From Oscillospiraceae bacterium (GTDB taxonomy: Bacteria > Bacillota > Clostridia > Oscillospirales > Oscillospiraceae), in NCBI GenBank assembly GCA_015068225.1, contig SVKX01000002.1, forward strand, positions 1 through 64,000: a stretch of 64,000 nucleotides of DNA, written 5' to 3'. Position numbers and translations under genes: made by a program. Shown in pieces: positions 21,568-33,897 of the stretch; position 1 is the stretch's first letter, and every line of letters starts with the position of its first letter. Under the pieces are notes generated by a model. That model ran no database searches and was not told the DNA's origin. It worked only from the letters and a program-made list of their open reading frames with translations.

Positions 21568-22268
21568 GCAGGCAGGAAGAATTGATCCGTCGGTCTCAGC
21601 AGGGAGATAAAGAGGCGTCGGAGCTTTTGGTTGCGGAAAATTCCGGTCTGATCTGGTCTGTAGCAAAACGGTTTCTGGGCAGAGGCACAGAGGCGGACGA
21701 CCTGTACCAGCTGGGTTGCCTTGGCTTTTTAAAGGCAATCGAAGGATTTGATCTGAATTATGGTACACAGTTTTCTACCTATGCAGTTCCCAAAATTGCA
21801 GGGGAGATTCGAAGATTCCTGCGGGACGACGGTGCTATCAAGGTATCCCGAACCATAAAGGAACAGGCGTCTGCCATTAAATGCGCAAGAAACGAGCTGA
21901 CGCATTCCCTTGGAAGAGAACCCTCCATCCAGGAGATCTCTCAGCAAACAGGCCTGTCGCCTGAAGAGATCGCGTTGGCGGAAACAGCCACTGCGGCTAC
22001 GGAATCTATCCAGAAGCAGACCGGCGAGGATGGCTTTAGTCTGGAAAGCGTTTTGACGGATACCGAGTCTGAGGAGACCATGGTGGAGCACATCTCCCTG
22101 CAGCAAGCCATTGATAAGCTGCCGGAACGGGAGGGACTTGTGATTCGTCTGCGTTACTTCCACGGTTTGACCCAGGATCGGGTTTCGAAAGTGCTTTCTG
22201 TCAGTCAGGTACAGGTCTCCAGAATAGAGAAAAAAGCACTGGCATCTTTGCGGGAGCTGTTGGGATAG
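21564..22268 (+). CDS. sigF: RNA polymerase sporulation sigma factor SigF
   Basis: Sigma-70 regions 2-4: FSTYAVPKIAGEIRRFLRDDG; third gene of the spoIIA operon. Confidence 0.93.
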   Translation: MSRQEELIRRSQQGDKEASELLVAENSGLIWSVAKRFLGRGTEADDLYQLGCLGFLKAIEGFDLNYGTQFSTYAVPKIAGEIRRFLRDDGAIKVSRTIKEQASAIKCARNELTHSLGREPSIQEISQQTGLSPEEIALAETATAATESIQKQTGEDGFSLESVLTDTESEETMVEHISLQQAIDKLPEREGLVIRLRYFHGLTQDRVSKVLSVSQVQVSRIEKKALASLRELLG

Positions 22269-22352
22269 CTGCAAAAGAATTTGAAATTTATCTTTACCTT
22301 TTTGGTGTGATAGAGTAAAATAAGTGTATCTATTCATCAAACAGGTGCTATT

Positions 22353-24764
22353 ATGACTGAAGCTTATGAAACCCGTTTTTTAAATGCCCGCAGACAGTAT
22401 ATTGCATCCCAGTTTTCCGGGCTGAATGATATGCAGAAAGAGGCTGTCCTGACTACGGAAGGGCCTTTGCTTCTGCTTGCAGGCGCAGGCAGCGGAAAGA
22501 CCACAGTTCTGATCCACAGAATCGCCAATTTGATCCGGTTCGGCAGCGGAAGTGATTCTGAGCTGATTCCGGATACAGTGACAGAGGAAGATGTGGAGTT
22601 TTTGGAATCCATATCTTCTGCCGTCTCCGATTATGAGCGTGCAAGGGCAGATTATCTATGCGCTGTAGAGCCTCCGCGGCCCTGGGAGATCATTGCGATT
22701 ACATTCACTAACAAGGCGGCAAACGAGCTGAAAGAGCGGCTGAGCGCCATGCTTGACCCCGAGGGACAGGATGTTTGGGCCATGACCTTCCATTCCGCCT
22801 GTTGCCGCATCCTACGGCGGGATATCGAACGTCTGGGATATACACGCAGCTTTACAATTTATGACACCGCGGATTCCGAGAGAGTCATGAAGGATATTGC
22901 AAAGGATATGGGCCTTGATGACAAAACATTCCCTGCAAGATATATTCTGAACATCATCAGCCGGGAAAAGGATAAAATGATTACCCCGGAAAGAATGATC
23001 GAGAATGCAGAAAACACAGGGGATCTGCGTCTTTTACCCATTGCCAGAGCCTACAAGCGTTATCAGACCCAGCTAAAAGAGAATAATGCTCTGGATTTTG
23101 ACGATATTATTCTACTTACTGTGAAACTGTTGCAGGAAAATGAGGATATCCGTCTTTATTATCAGAAAAAATTCCGTTATGTTCTGGTGGACGAGTATCA
23201 GGATACCAACCATCTGCAATATCTGCTGACATCGCTGCTTGCTGGAGGATATGAGAATATTTGTGTGGTGGGTGACGACGATCAGAGCATTTATCGGTTC
23301 CGCGGCGCGACCATCGAGAATATTCTTAGCTTTGAAAAGCAGTATCGCGGGGCAAGAACCATCCGTCTGGAGCAGAATTATCGTTCTACCCAGTCGATTC
23401 TGAATGCTGCCAATGCAGTCATTGCCCACAATGTGGGCAGAAAGGGAAAGCGGTTATGGACAGCTAATGGGCAGGGTAAGCCCATTACTGTGTATGAGGC
23501 TTCTGACGAAGGAGCAGAGGCAAACTATATAGCCGGACAGATCCTTTCCGGCTCCAAGGGCAGGGGATTCAAGGATTACGCCATCTTGTACCGCACAAAC
23601 GCCCAGTCCAACGCGCTGGAATATGCCATGAAGAGAAACGGCATTCCTTACCGAATCATCGGCGGCACCCGGTTCTTTGATCGTGCGGAAGTCAAGGATA
23701 TGCTGGCGTATCTGTGTGTTATCAATAACAGAGCGGACGATCTGCGGCTGAAGCGGATCATCAACAATCCCCCAAGAGGTCTGGGCTCTAAATCTGTGGA
23801 GACAGCGGTTCGACTTGCCGAAGCGGAGACGAAACCCCTTTACCATGTGATTTCCAATCCCCAGGATTATGCGCCGTTGGAAAAGCCCGCAGGAAAATTC
23901 CGGCAGTTTTCTGCTATGATTGAGGAGCTCTCCGCTCTCTTGGATGAAGGTATGCCGTTACCGGATTTTTATGAGGAAGTTATGCTCCGCAGCGGCTATG
24001 TAGACATGCTGAAAGCAAAGGAAACAGAGGAGAATATCACAAGGTTAGAGAATATTCGAGAATTAAAATCCAGCATTCTTTCTTATATGGAGAATACGCA
24101 GACACCGTCGCTTTCGGAGTTTCTGGAGGAAATTGCTCTGTATACGGATATTGAGCAGTATAACGACGGGGATGATGCCATTGTGATGATGACCATGCAT
24201 TCCTCCAAAGGCCTGGAATTTCCCAATGTATTTCTTGTTGGCTTTGAGGATGGCCTGTTTCCCGGTATGCGCACCATCGGCGATCATGAGGAGATGGAAG
24301 AGGAGCGCCGGCTGTGCTATGTGGCCATTACCAGAGCAAAGCAGACCCTTACCATCAGCCATGCAAGACAGCGCATGCTCTACGGCCGCACCGCAGCGGC
24401 CATGCCGTCCCGCTTTCTGCGGGAGCTGCCGGCGGATGAGATCGTTCAAAAAGGCGGTTACAGCGCACCCCAGCGCTCTGTGAGCAAGGACTTTGGTATA
24501 AACTATTCCCGTCAAAACTATCAGCCGGTGAATTATGCTGCCACCGGAAGAAGCTATCTTTCTGCAACAGGTGCAACAAACGCAAAAGCAACATATCTGG
24601 AGCTTAACAAAGGAGATATGGTGCAGCATTCAGCCTTCGGGCAGGGCATGGTGCTTTCTGTTATGAAAATGGGAGGCGATGCGCTGCTTGAAATCGCATT
24701 TGACCGTGTAGGCACCAAAAAACTTATGGCAAAAACCGCATCTTCCCATATGAAAAAACTGTAA
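22353..24764 (+). CDS. UvrD/PcrA family ATP-dependent DNA helicase
   Basis: LLAGAGSGKTTVLIHRIA; VVGDDDQSIYRFRGA; MTMHSSKGLEFPNVFLVG. Confidence 0.95.
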   Translation: MTEAYETRFLNARRQYIASQFSGLNDMQKEAVLTTEGPLLLLAGAGSGKTTVLIHRIANLIRFGSGSDSELIPDTVTEEDVEFLESISSAVSDYERARADYLCAVEPPRPWEIIAITFTNKAANELKERLSAMLDPEGQDVWAMTFHSACCRILRRDIERLGYTRSFTIYDTADSERVMKDIAKDMGLDDKTFPARYILNIISREKDKMITPERMIENAENTGDLRLLPIARAYKRYQTQLKENNALDFDDIILLTVKLLQENEDIRLYYQKKFRYVLVDEYQDTNHLQYLLTSLLAGGYENICVVGDDDQSIYRFRGATIENILSFEKQYRGARTIRLEQNYRSTQSILNAANAVIAHNVGRKGKRLWTANGQGKPITVYEASDEGAEANYIAGQILSGSKGRGFKDYAILYRTNAQSNALEYAMKRNGIPYRIIGGTRFFDRAEVKDMLAYLCVINNRADDLRLKRIINNPPRGLGSKSVETAVRLAEAETKPLYHVISNPQDYAPLEKPAGKFRQFSAMIEELSALLDEGMPLPDFYEEVMLRSGYVDMLKAKETEENITRLENIRELKSSILSYMENTQTPSLSEFLEEIALYTDIEQYNDGDDAIVMMTMHSSKGLEFPNVFLVGFEDGLFPGMRTIGDHEEMEEERRLCYVAITRAKQTLTISHARQRMLYGRTAAAMPSRFLRELPADEIVQKGGYSAPQRSVSKDFGINYSRQNYQPVNYAATGRSYLSATGATNAKATYLELNKGDMVQHSAFGQGMVLSVMKMGGDALLEIAFDRVGTKKLMAKTASSHMKKL

Positions 24765-24805
24765 TATTTTTGCATTCTCTGCATAGGATCCCAAGAGGTG
24801 ATTGT

Positions 24806-27405
<2,600 letters not shown>

Positions 27406-27409
27406 AGTA

Positions 27410-27442
27410 TACGCCGGAAAGCGATTCGCTTTCCGGCGTTCT
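27410..27442. terminator. Terminator after ligA
   Basis: acgccggaaagcgattcgctttccggcgttctt. Confidence 0.85.
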
Positions 27443-27652
27443 TTACAGGCTGTAATCCTCCTGATCGTATTTCATAAAGTCCAGAGCCTTTGGCTTCAAC
27501 GGGATGCGCTTGCAGGGATCATAAGAAAACTTCCTGCACTTGGAACAAATATTCACAACACCGCGTTTGGCGCAAAGTACCTGTTCCTCATCCAGCTTTG
27601 TTCCATACATACAGTAGCTGCAGGATTTTTCTATCTTTTTTCTGAAAAACAT
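27443..27652 (-). CDS. Small Cys-rich hypothetical protein
   Basis: 69 aa with CSYC, C, CSKC cysteines; upstream purine-rich RBS. Confidence 0.6.
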   Translation of the reverse strand: MFFRKKIEKSCSYCMYGTKLDEEQVLCAKRGVVNICSKCRKFSYDPCKRIPLKPKALDFMKYDQEDYSL

Positions 27653-27678
27653 GGCGCATCCTCCATTCTTTTTTACGA

Positions 27679-28692
27679 TTATACATCAACTGCGACACAA
27701 TTGCTATATCTTTTTTCAAATTTTCCAAGGATATACACGCCCAAAGCGGTAAATGCCAAACCTAGAACATAAAATGCAGGATGCAACGGAAAACTGTCCT
27801 GCAAAAAAAGACTTTGCACAACCGCAGCTAGAAGCACACTTAGCAGACATTGCAGGAGCTTTCCAGGGATGTACATACCGCATCCGGTTTTTTCTGTTAC
27901 GGAGACTGTCTGCATAGTGATGCATATGCCGCCAAACCCAAGAAATGCTGCCGCTAGAATAAAACGAAGCCCTTCGCATTGGATTGCCGAAAGACTGGTA
28001 CAACCCACGGTCAATTCCGCTATGCCAAAAATTACAACACGGATCGGTGTGGGAAACATCCATAGAAACCAACGGCTAAAAAAGGCAAGGATCACACGAA
28101 AAACAATGATCCATCCGCAAACTTTTGCCATTGTTTTTACGGATCTGGTCAGTGCCTCCGGAACAGTCACATTTTTTTGTTGGCTCAGGACAGTGCCGCA
28201 ATTACTGCCCCCTGGAAGCAGCATTCCTACTGCCAGTGCCGAGAAAATGTGGATCAACCAGAGAAGCCACGGAGAAGATCGTTGGGAAAAAACAGATGCA
28301 ACGATCCCGAACAGAAAGGATGGTCCTGCGTTGCTGCAAAATCCCAGCATTCTGCGTGCATCCTGCTTTCTAAGCTGTCCACTGGCAAAGCAGTCCGCAA
28401 CCGCCTGGGCACCAGCCGGATATCCACCCAGAAGACCAATCAAAAATATGGATTCACTTCCTTGCGGTATGCGGCAAAGCCTGCTGATAGGGGAAAGCAG
28501 TTTGCTTTGTATGCCGGAAATCGATCCAGTCAGCAGGATGGACAGCATAAAAAAGGGGAGAAGGGAAGGAATCACCGTCATGAGGCAAAGGGTGATCCCT
28601 TCCTGGGCACCTGCAATGGCGGTTTTTGTGTCCAGGATCATAAAAAGCATACCAATTGACGCAAAAAGGCCTGTCCTGATTTTATTTTTCAA
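27679..28692 (-). CDS. Nucleoside-recognition/YlbJ-like sporulation membrane protein
   Basis: Polytopic; LIGLLGGYPAGAQAVAD and CSNAGPSFLFGIV motifs. Confidence 0.8.
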   Translation of the reverse strand: MKNKIRTGLFASIGMLFMILDTKTAIAGAQEGITLCLMTVIPSLLPFFMLSILLTGSISGIQSKLLSPISRLCRIPQGSESIFLIGLLGGYPAGAQAVADCFASGQLRKQDARRMLGFCSNAGPSFLFGIVASVFSQRSSPWLLWLIHIFSALAVGMLLPGGSNCGTVLSQQKNVTVPEALTRSVKTMAKVCGWIIVFRVILAFFSRWFLWMFPTPIRVVIFGIAELTVGCTSLSAIQCEGLRFILAAAFLGFGGICITMQTVSVTEKTGCGMYIPGKLLQCLLSVLLAAVVQSLFLQDSFPLHPAFYVLGLAFTALGVYILGKFEKRYSNCVAVDV

Positions 28693-28778
28693 TTCTGATC
28701 ACCTCAGAAGAATCTATGCGGCCAAAGGCAATATCATCCCTCCTGCAACATATGCTTTTACAAAAAGGAGGTTATGCA

Positions 28779-29063
28779 ATGGCCCGAAGGATAAGCTTTA
28801 TGGAACGGTTGACGCAGGCGGCGGACCTGCCGGACGAACCACTCCCGGGACTTCCGCTGATTGAGGTAGCCGGAGACAGGCGGGTACTTATCGAGCATCA
28901 CTGCGGCGTTATGGAATATAGCACACAGACAATCCGTGTGAAGGTAAAATACGGTCAGATATGCATTGAGGGAGCTTGCCTGACTTTGACTCATATGACA
29001 AAGGGGCAGCTCATTATTTCCGGTAGGATCCACAGTATCCATCTGATGAGGGGGTGTGGGTAA
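28779..29063 (+). CDS. yqfC: Sporulation protein YqfC-like
   Basis: 94 aa upstream of yqfD-phoH; ALPLIEVAGDRRVLIEHH-type sequence; start revised. Confidence 0.82.
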   Translation: MARRISFMERLTQAADLPDEPLPGLPLIEVAGDRRVLIEHHCGVMEYSTQTIRVKVKYGQICIEGACLTLTHMTKGQLIISGRIHSIHLMRGCG

Positions 29064-30271
29064 TGAATTTGTGGCATTCCTTCAATGGCTCTGTTCAGGT
29101 GCAGATCATCAGCGCGGATCCGCCGGCTGCCATAAATGCGCTGAATCAGTCTGGTGTGGTACTATTTGAAACGAAATATATTGACGATTTTACCCTTCTG
29201 GTACAGATCCGCAGGCAGGACTATAAAAAGGTAAAACGCATCACGGCAAAGCGGGGAGAAGAACTGCGCCTGAAAAAAAGATCGGGTCTTTATTGGTCTG
29301 TAAAAGGGCTTCTGAAGCGCCCTGTTTTGGTGATCGGTATGCTTTTTCTTATATTTGCAGGGTCGTTTCTTCCAACAAGAATTTTTTTCTTTCAGGTTGA
29401 GGGAAATAAAACAATACCGGACAAAATGATACTGGAATATGCCGCCCAGTGCGGCATTTCCTTTGGCGCGTCCCGCCGTGAGGTCAGAAGCGAAAAAATG
29501 AAAAACGCACTGTTGGAGGCAATCCCGCAGCTCCAGTGGGCAGGAATCAACACCAGTGGTTGTGTAGCCATTATTTCTGTAAGGGAACGGGAAATAACAG
29601 AGCAGTCCCGCAAATCAAGCGGAGTGAGCAGTATCATCGCATCCCGCGACGGGGTTGTTCTTTCCTGTACCGTCACCCGTGGCAACGGATTATGCAAGGT
29701 TGGTCAGGCTGTCAAAGCCGGTCAGGTCCTGATTTCCGGATACACAGATTGCGGCCTATCCATTAAAGCGGAGGAATCTCAAGGGGAGATCTACGCCAGA
29801 ACAGACTGGAATTTGACAGCTGTTACACCGCAGACTTGTCAAAGCAAAGCCTATGTGACAGGTCAAAAGGAAAAATATGCTCTGATAATCGGAAAAAATC
29901 GGATAAATTTCTACAAAGACAGTGGAATTTCCGATGCCACCTGTGATAGAATGTATGAAGAAAAGCACTTGACGCTGCCGGGCGGTTTTGTCCTTCCTGT
30001 GACGCTGGTGACCGAGGTATGGACATACTATGCCTGTTCAGAGGAAACTCTTTTGCCGGAGGATATGTCCGTGCAGCTTTCAGAATTTGCAAAGGGTTAT
30101 TTGAACAGCCAAATGATTGCAGGGCAGATCCTCTCTGGACAGGAGAATGTGACGGGTTCTGACGGGGCGATATCTTTGCATGGACAATACGCCTGCCACG
30201 AAATGATCGGCAGGGTACAAAAAGAGGAGATAATGAGACCATATGGGAAATCTGACGGAACGAATCGTTAA
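29063..30271 (+). CDS. yqfD: Sporulation protein YqfD
   Basis: KVKRITAKRGEELRLKKRSGLYW then TM; synteny yqfC-yqfD-phoH. Confidence 0.9.
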   Translation: MNLWHSFNGSVQVQIISADPPAAINALNQSGVVLFETKYIDDFTLLVQIRRQDYKKVKRITAKRGEELRLKKRSGLYWSVKGLLKRPVLVIGMLFLIFAGSFLPTRIFFFQVEGNKTIPDKMILEYAAQCGISFGASRREVRSEKMKNALLEAIPQLQWAGINTSGCVAIISVREREITEQSRKSSGVSSIIASRDGVVLSCTVTRGNGLCKVGQAVKAGQVLISGYTDCGLSIKAEESQGEIYARTDWNLTAVTPQTCQSKAYVTGQKEKYALIIGKNRINFYKDSGISDATCDRMYEEKHLTLPGGFVLPVTLVTEVWTYYACSEETLLPEDMSVQLSEFAKGYLNSQMIAGQILSGQENVTGSDGAISLHGQYACHEMIGRVQKEEIMRPYGKSDGTNR

Positions 30272-31271
30272 TGCAGAGCGGGTAGAGGATCTGATCGCTG
30301 TATTTGGCTCTTTTGACGAGAACTTAAAACGCATTGAGGAGACTTTGGGAGTCACCATCGTCAACCGTGGCACGGAATTGAAGGTTACAGGTGATGTGGA
30401 GACTGCGGATAAGGCGGTAAGGACTCTTGAGGGACTGCTGTCCTTAGCCTCCAAAGGAGAGACCATCGATGAACAGCGGGTTCGCTATTTGATCACGCTG
30501 GTTCAGGAGGGAAATGATGAGCTCGTCTCCCAAATGGCAAAGGATGTAGTGTGCATTACTGCCAAGGGTAAACCCATCAAGGCAAAGACCGTGGGCCAGC
30601 AGACGTATATGAAAGCCATCCGAAGCAATACCATCACCATTGGTGTCGGCCCGGCCGGTACCGGTAAGACATATCTTGCCGTTGCGGCGGCGGTGGCTGC
30701 ATTCCGAGAGCGAACAGTAAACCGGATCATTCTGACCCGCCCTGCGGTGGAAGCCGGCGAGCGGCTGGGCTTTTTGCCGGGAGACCTGCAGAATAAGGTA
30801 GATCCTTATCTGCGTCCTCTTTATGACGCGCTGTACGATATGCTGGGGGCTGAGACCTTTCAGAAATATCAGGAGCGGGGCTCCATTGAGGTAGCGCCTT
30901 TGGCCTATATGCGTGGCAGAACGCTGGATGACAGCTTTATCATTCTGGATGAAGCTCAGAATACAACCCGGGAACAGATGAAGATGTTCCTGACCCGCCT
31001 TGGCTTTGGATCCAAGATCGTGATCACCGGTGACGTGACCCAGATCGACCTGCCGGATGATAAAGTATCAGGCCTTAAGGATGCTGTTCGGGTGCTGGAG
31101 GATGTAAAAGACATTGCCATCTGCCGATTGACATCTGCTGATGTTGTCCGTCATGCACTTGTGCAGCAGATTATCAACGCTTACGAAAGAGCAGAAAAGA
31201 AGCCGGAAATTAAAAAACCCAGCCAGAATTTTAAGGGAAATTACCAGAGGAAGAAAGAAAATGGCAAATAA
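30243..31271 (+). CDS. phoH: PhoH family ATPase
   Basis: GPAGTGKTYLAVAAAV; DDSFIILDEAQNTTREQMKMFLTRLG. Confidence 0.95.
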   Translation: MGNLTERIVNAERVEDLIAVFGSFDENLKRIEETLGVTIVNRGTELKVTGDVETADKAVRTLEGLLSLASKGETIDEQRVRYLITLVQEGNDELVSQMAKDVVCITAKGKPIKAKTVGQQTYMKAIRSNTITIGVGPAGTGKTYLAVAAAVAAFRERTVNRIILTRPAVEAGERLGFLPGDLQNKVDPYLRPLYDALYDMLGAETFQKYQERGSIEVAPLAYMRGRTLDDSFIILDEAQNTTREQMKMFLTRLGFGSKIVITGDVTQIDLPDDKVSGLKDAVRVLEDVKDIAICRLTSADVVRHALVQQIINAYERAEKKPEIKKPSQNFKGNYQRKKENGK

Positions 31272-31761
31272 GATCAATATAACTTTTGATTGCTTTACCC
31301 TGCGGCAGCCGTTGATTGCAATGATCATCAGCAAATGCGTGGAGGCAACACTGAAGGCTGAAAGAATCAAGCCCACCTGCGAGATCAATGTTTTGGTGAC
31401 CAATGACCGGGGAATTCGTGCCATCAATATGGCAAGCAGAAATATTAACAAACCTACGGATGTCCTCAGCTTTCCAATGTACCAGCTGGAGGCAGGAAGT
31501 CCCCCTGCAGATTGGAAGGCTTATCTGGATGTCGAAACCGGAATGTGCCCTCTTGGGGATATGTGCATTTCCCTGGAGCGGGCAATTGCCCAGGCAAAGG
31601 AATTCGGCCACTCGGTAAAAAGAGAGGTCGGTTACTTAACCATCCATTCCATGCTGCACTTGCTTGGTTATGACCATATGGATGAGGGCGAGCAAAAGGC
31701 GCAGATGCGCGCACGGGAAGAGGCCATTGCCGCCACCATCCCCGGCATGACCAGAAAATAA
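31261..31761 (+). CDS. ybeY: Endoribonuclease YbeY
   Basis: NKPTDVLSFPM; HSMLHLLGYDHM; start revised. Confidence 0.94.
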   Translation: MANKINITFDCFTLRQPLIAMIISKCVEATLKAERIKPTCEINVLVTNDRGIRAINMASRNINKPTDVLSFPMYQLEAGSPPADWKAYLDVETGMCPLGDMCISLERAIAQAKEFGHSVKREVGYLTIHSMLHLLGYDHMDEGEQKAQMRAREEAIAATIPGMTRK

Positions 31762-31776
31762 AAAGAGGTATCCGTT

Positions 31777-32088
31777 ATGCCTGATAATATCTCGCTGTAT
31801 TTTCTCCTTGCATTCTCACTGCTGATTGCCGCGGCATATGCTGTGAAGGTGGGTAGATATGTTTTCTCACCGGTTACTTCTGTGAAAGCAACAGTGGTGC
31901 ATAAACAGACAGTAGAGACCTTTTCCAAGTATGCAGGGTCCGGCAAACGTGTAAAATACGCCGTTACATTTTTAGCAAACGGAAAAAACCGCTCTTTCTA
32001 TGTATCCGAGTTTTCCTATCGCGGATACCGGAAGGGAGAGTCCGGCACCCTTACATACAAAGGGGACAGACTGATTGATTTTCATTAA
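31777..32088 (+). CDS. Small membrane protein of unknown function
   Basis: 103 aa, one N-terminal TM, RBS aaagaggt. Confidence 0.65.
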   Translation: MPDNISLYFLLAFSLLIAAAYAVKVGRYVFSPVTSVKATVVHKQTVETFSKYAGSGKRVKYAVTFLANGKNRSFYVSEFSYRGYRKGESGTLTYKGDRLIDFH

Positions 32089-32108
32089 CTGCACATAGGA
32101 GATAAATT

Positions 32109-32996
32109 ATGAACACAAAAACCGCTATGATCACCATTGCCGGCCGGCCTAATGTTGGCAAATCTACCCTGACAAATTATCTGGTGGGAGAAAAGATTGC
32201 CATCGTATCCAACAAGCCCCAGACCACACGAAACCGTATCTGCGGCATTGTTACAAGAGGGGATACCCAGTTTGTATTTGTAGACACCCCTGGTTTTCAT
32301 AAAGCCAAAACCAAGCTGGGCGATTTCATGGTCAATACCGTTCGGGAGTCCATTGCGGATGTAGATCTGACCATTCTGGTAGTGGAGCCCATTTCCTCTG
32401 TGGGAATTCAGGAGCAAATGCTGCTGGAGCAGCTGAAAAGCAAAAAGAGCCCTGTGGTGCTTGCTATTAACAAGATCGACACTGTGGAAAAGGACAGTTT
32501 GCTTGAAGTGATCGCGGCCTACTCTCAGGCTGCTGATTTTGCGGCAATCATTCCCATTTCTGCCAAAACCGGCGACGGCGTGGAACAGCTTCTGGAGGTG
32601 TGCGAAAAGTACGCACAGAATGGTCCGTTCCTGTTTGACGAAGAACTGACAACCGACCAGCCGGAGCGGCAGGTCATGGCGGAGATTATCCGGGAGAAGC
32701 TGCTCTGGTGTCTGGACAGGGAGATCCCTCACGGCACTGCGGTGGAGATCACCAAATTTTCCGAGCGTGACAACGGCATCATCGATCTGGATGCCACGAT
32801 TTATTGCGAAAAAGCCAGCCACAAGGGTATCATTATCGGAAAACACGGTGATATGCTGAAAAAGATCTCTACCATGGCCCGTTCGGATTGCGAGAAATTT
32901 ATGGGCACAAAAGTATTTTTGACGACCTGGGTTAAGGTGAAAGAAAACTGGCGCGACAGTGATTTTCTGGTGCGCAATTTCGGCTACAGCGAATAA
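32109..32996 (+). CDS. era: GTPase Era
   Basis: GRPNVGKSTLTNYLVGEK; DTPGFHKAK; C-terminal KH domain GIIIGKHGDMLKKI. Confidence 0.97.
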   Translation: MNTKTAMITIAGRPNVGKSTLTNYLVGEKIAIVSNKPQTTRNRICGIVTRGDTQFVFVDTPGFHKAKTKLGDFMVNTVRESIADVDLTILVVEPISSVGIQEQMLLEQLKSKKSPVVLAINKIDTVEKDSLLEVIAAYSQAADFAAIIPISAKTGDGVEQLLEVCEKYAQNGPFLFDEELTTDQPERQVMAEIIREKLLWCLDREIPHGTAVEITKFSERDNGIIDLDATIYCEKASHKGIIIGKHGDMLKKISTMARSDCEKFMGTKVFLTTWVKVKENWRDSDFLVRNFGYSE

Positions 32997-33050
32997 TTTC
33001 CATGTCTATAAAAGCCAGACTCTGCAAATCCTATTTGCGGAGGGATGGAA

Positions 33051-33191
33051 ATGGACGCAAAAGTTTTTTGGAATGTATTCGTTGACACCGGTGCGCCGGA
33101 GGCATATCTTTTATATAACTGGGCGCTGAAAAAGGAGGGGTCAGATGTACTTGACGACACGTGGGTTAGTCCTTTGGGTTACAGAATATAA
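33051..33191 (+). CDS. YqzL-like small protein
   Basis: 46 aa MDAKVFWNVFVDTGAPEAYLLYNWALKKEGSDVLDDTWVSPLGYRI, between era and recO as in other Firmicutes; not in the ORF track. Confidence 0.7.
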   Translation: MDAKVFWNVFVDTGAPEAYLLYNWALKKEGSDVLDDTWVSPLGYRI

Positions 33192-33888
33192 CGACCACGA
33201 TTGCCTTTTGACCCTGTTAACGCCGGAAAACGGTAAACTGACGGTAAAGGCCAGGGGACTGCGCAGGAAAAACAGTCCCTTGACTGCCCCGTGTCAGCTT
33301 CTCGCTTATGGAGATTTTACTCTGTTTGAGTACCGGGGGAGATACACCATCAACGAAGCGGCCTCGATTGAATTGTTTCGGCCTCTTCGCCGGGATCTTT
33401 GCAAGCTGAGCCTTGGCACATACTTTGCCCAGGTGGCAGAGCTTGTTTCTCAGGAGGATCTTCCCAATCCGGAACTTCTAAGCCTTGTGTTGAATTGCCT
33501 CTACGCATTGTCCAAACTGGATCTTCCGGAGGAAATGGTCAAATCTGTATTTGAGCTGCGAGCTGCCTGTCTTGCGGGATATATGCCGGATATTTCCGGC
33601 TGCCATATGTGTGGGGGACAAACCTGCGGATATTTTGACCTTTCTGCCGGTCAATTTCTCTGTGAAAACTGTAGAACCGCAGATCATACAGGTATTCGAA
33701 TGCCGATCTCTCAGGGTACACTGCAGGCCATGCAATATATTGTAAACTGTAATAGTCAAAAACTCTTTTCCTTTTCTTTGGGACAGGAGAATTTGACGCA
33801 GCTTTCTCAAATTACGGAAGCCTATCTGACCACACAGCTGGAACGGGGCTTTTCCACATTGGATTTTTACAAATCGCTACTTATTTAG
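33145..33888 (+). CDS. recO: DNA repair protein RecO
   Basis: TRGLVLWVTEYNDHDCLLTLLTPENGKLTVKARGLRR; zinc-site cysteines. Confidence 0.93.
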   Translation: MYLTTRGLVLWVTEYNDHDCLLTLLTPENGKLTVKARGLRRKNSPLTAPCQLLAYGDFTLFEYRGRYTINEAASIELFRPLRRDLCKLSLGTYFAQVAELVSQEDLPNPELLSLVLNCLYALSKLDLPEEMVKSVFELRAACLAGYMPDISGCHMCGGQTCGYFDLSAGQFLCENCRTADHTGIRMPISQGTLQAMQYIVNCNSQKLFSFSLGQENLTQLSQITEAYLTTQLERGFSTLDFYKSLLI

Positions 33889-33897
33889 GAGTCAATC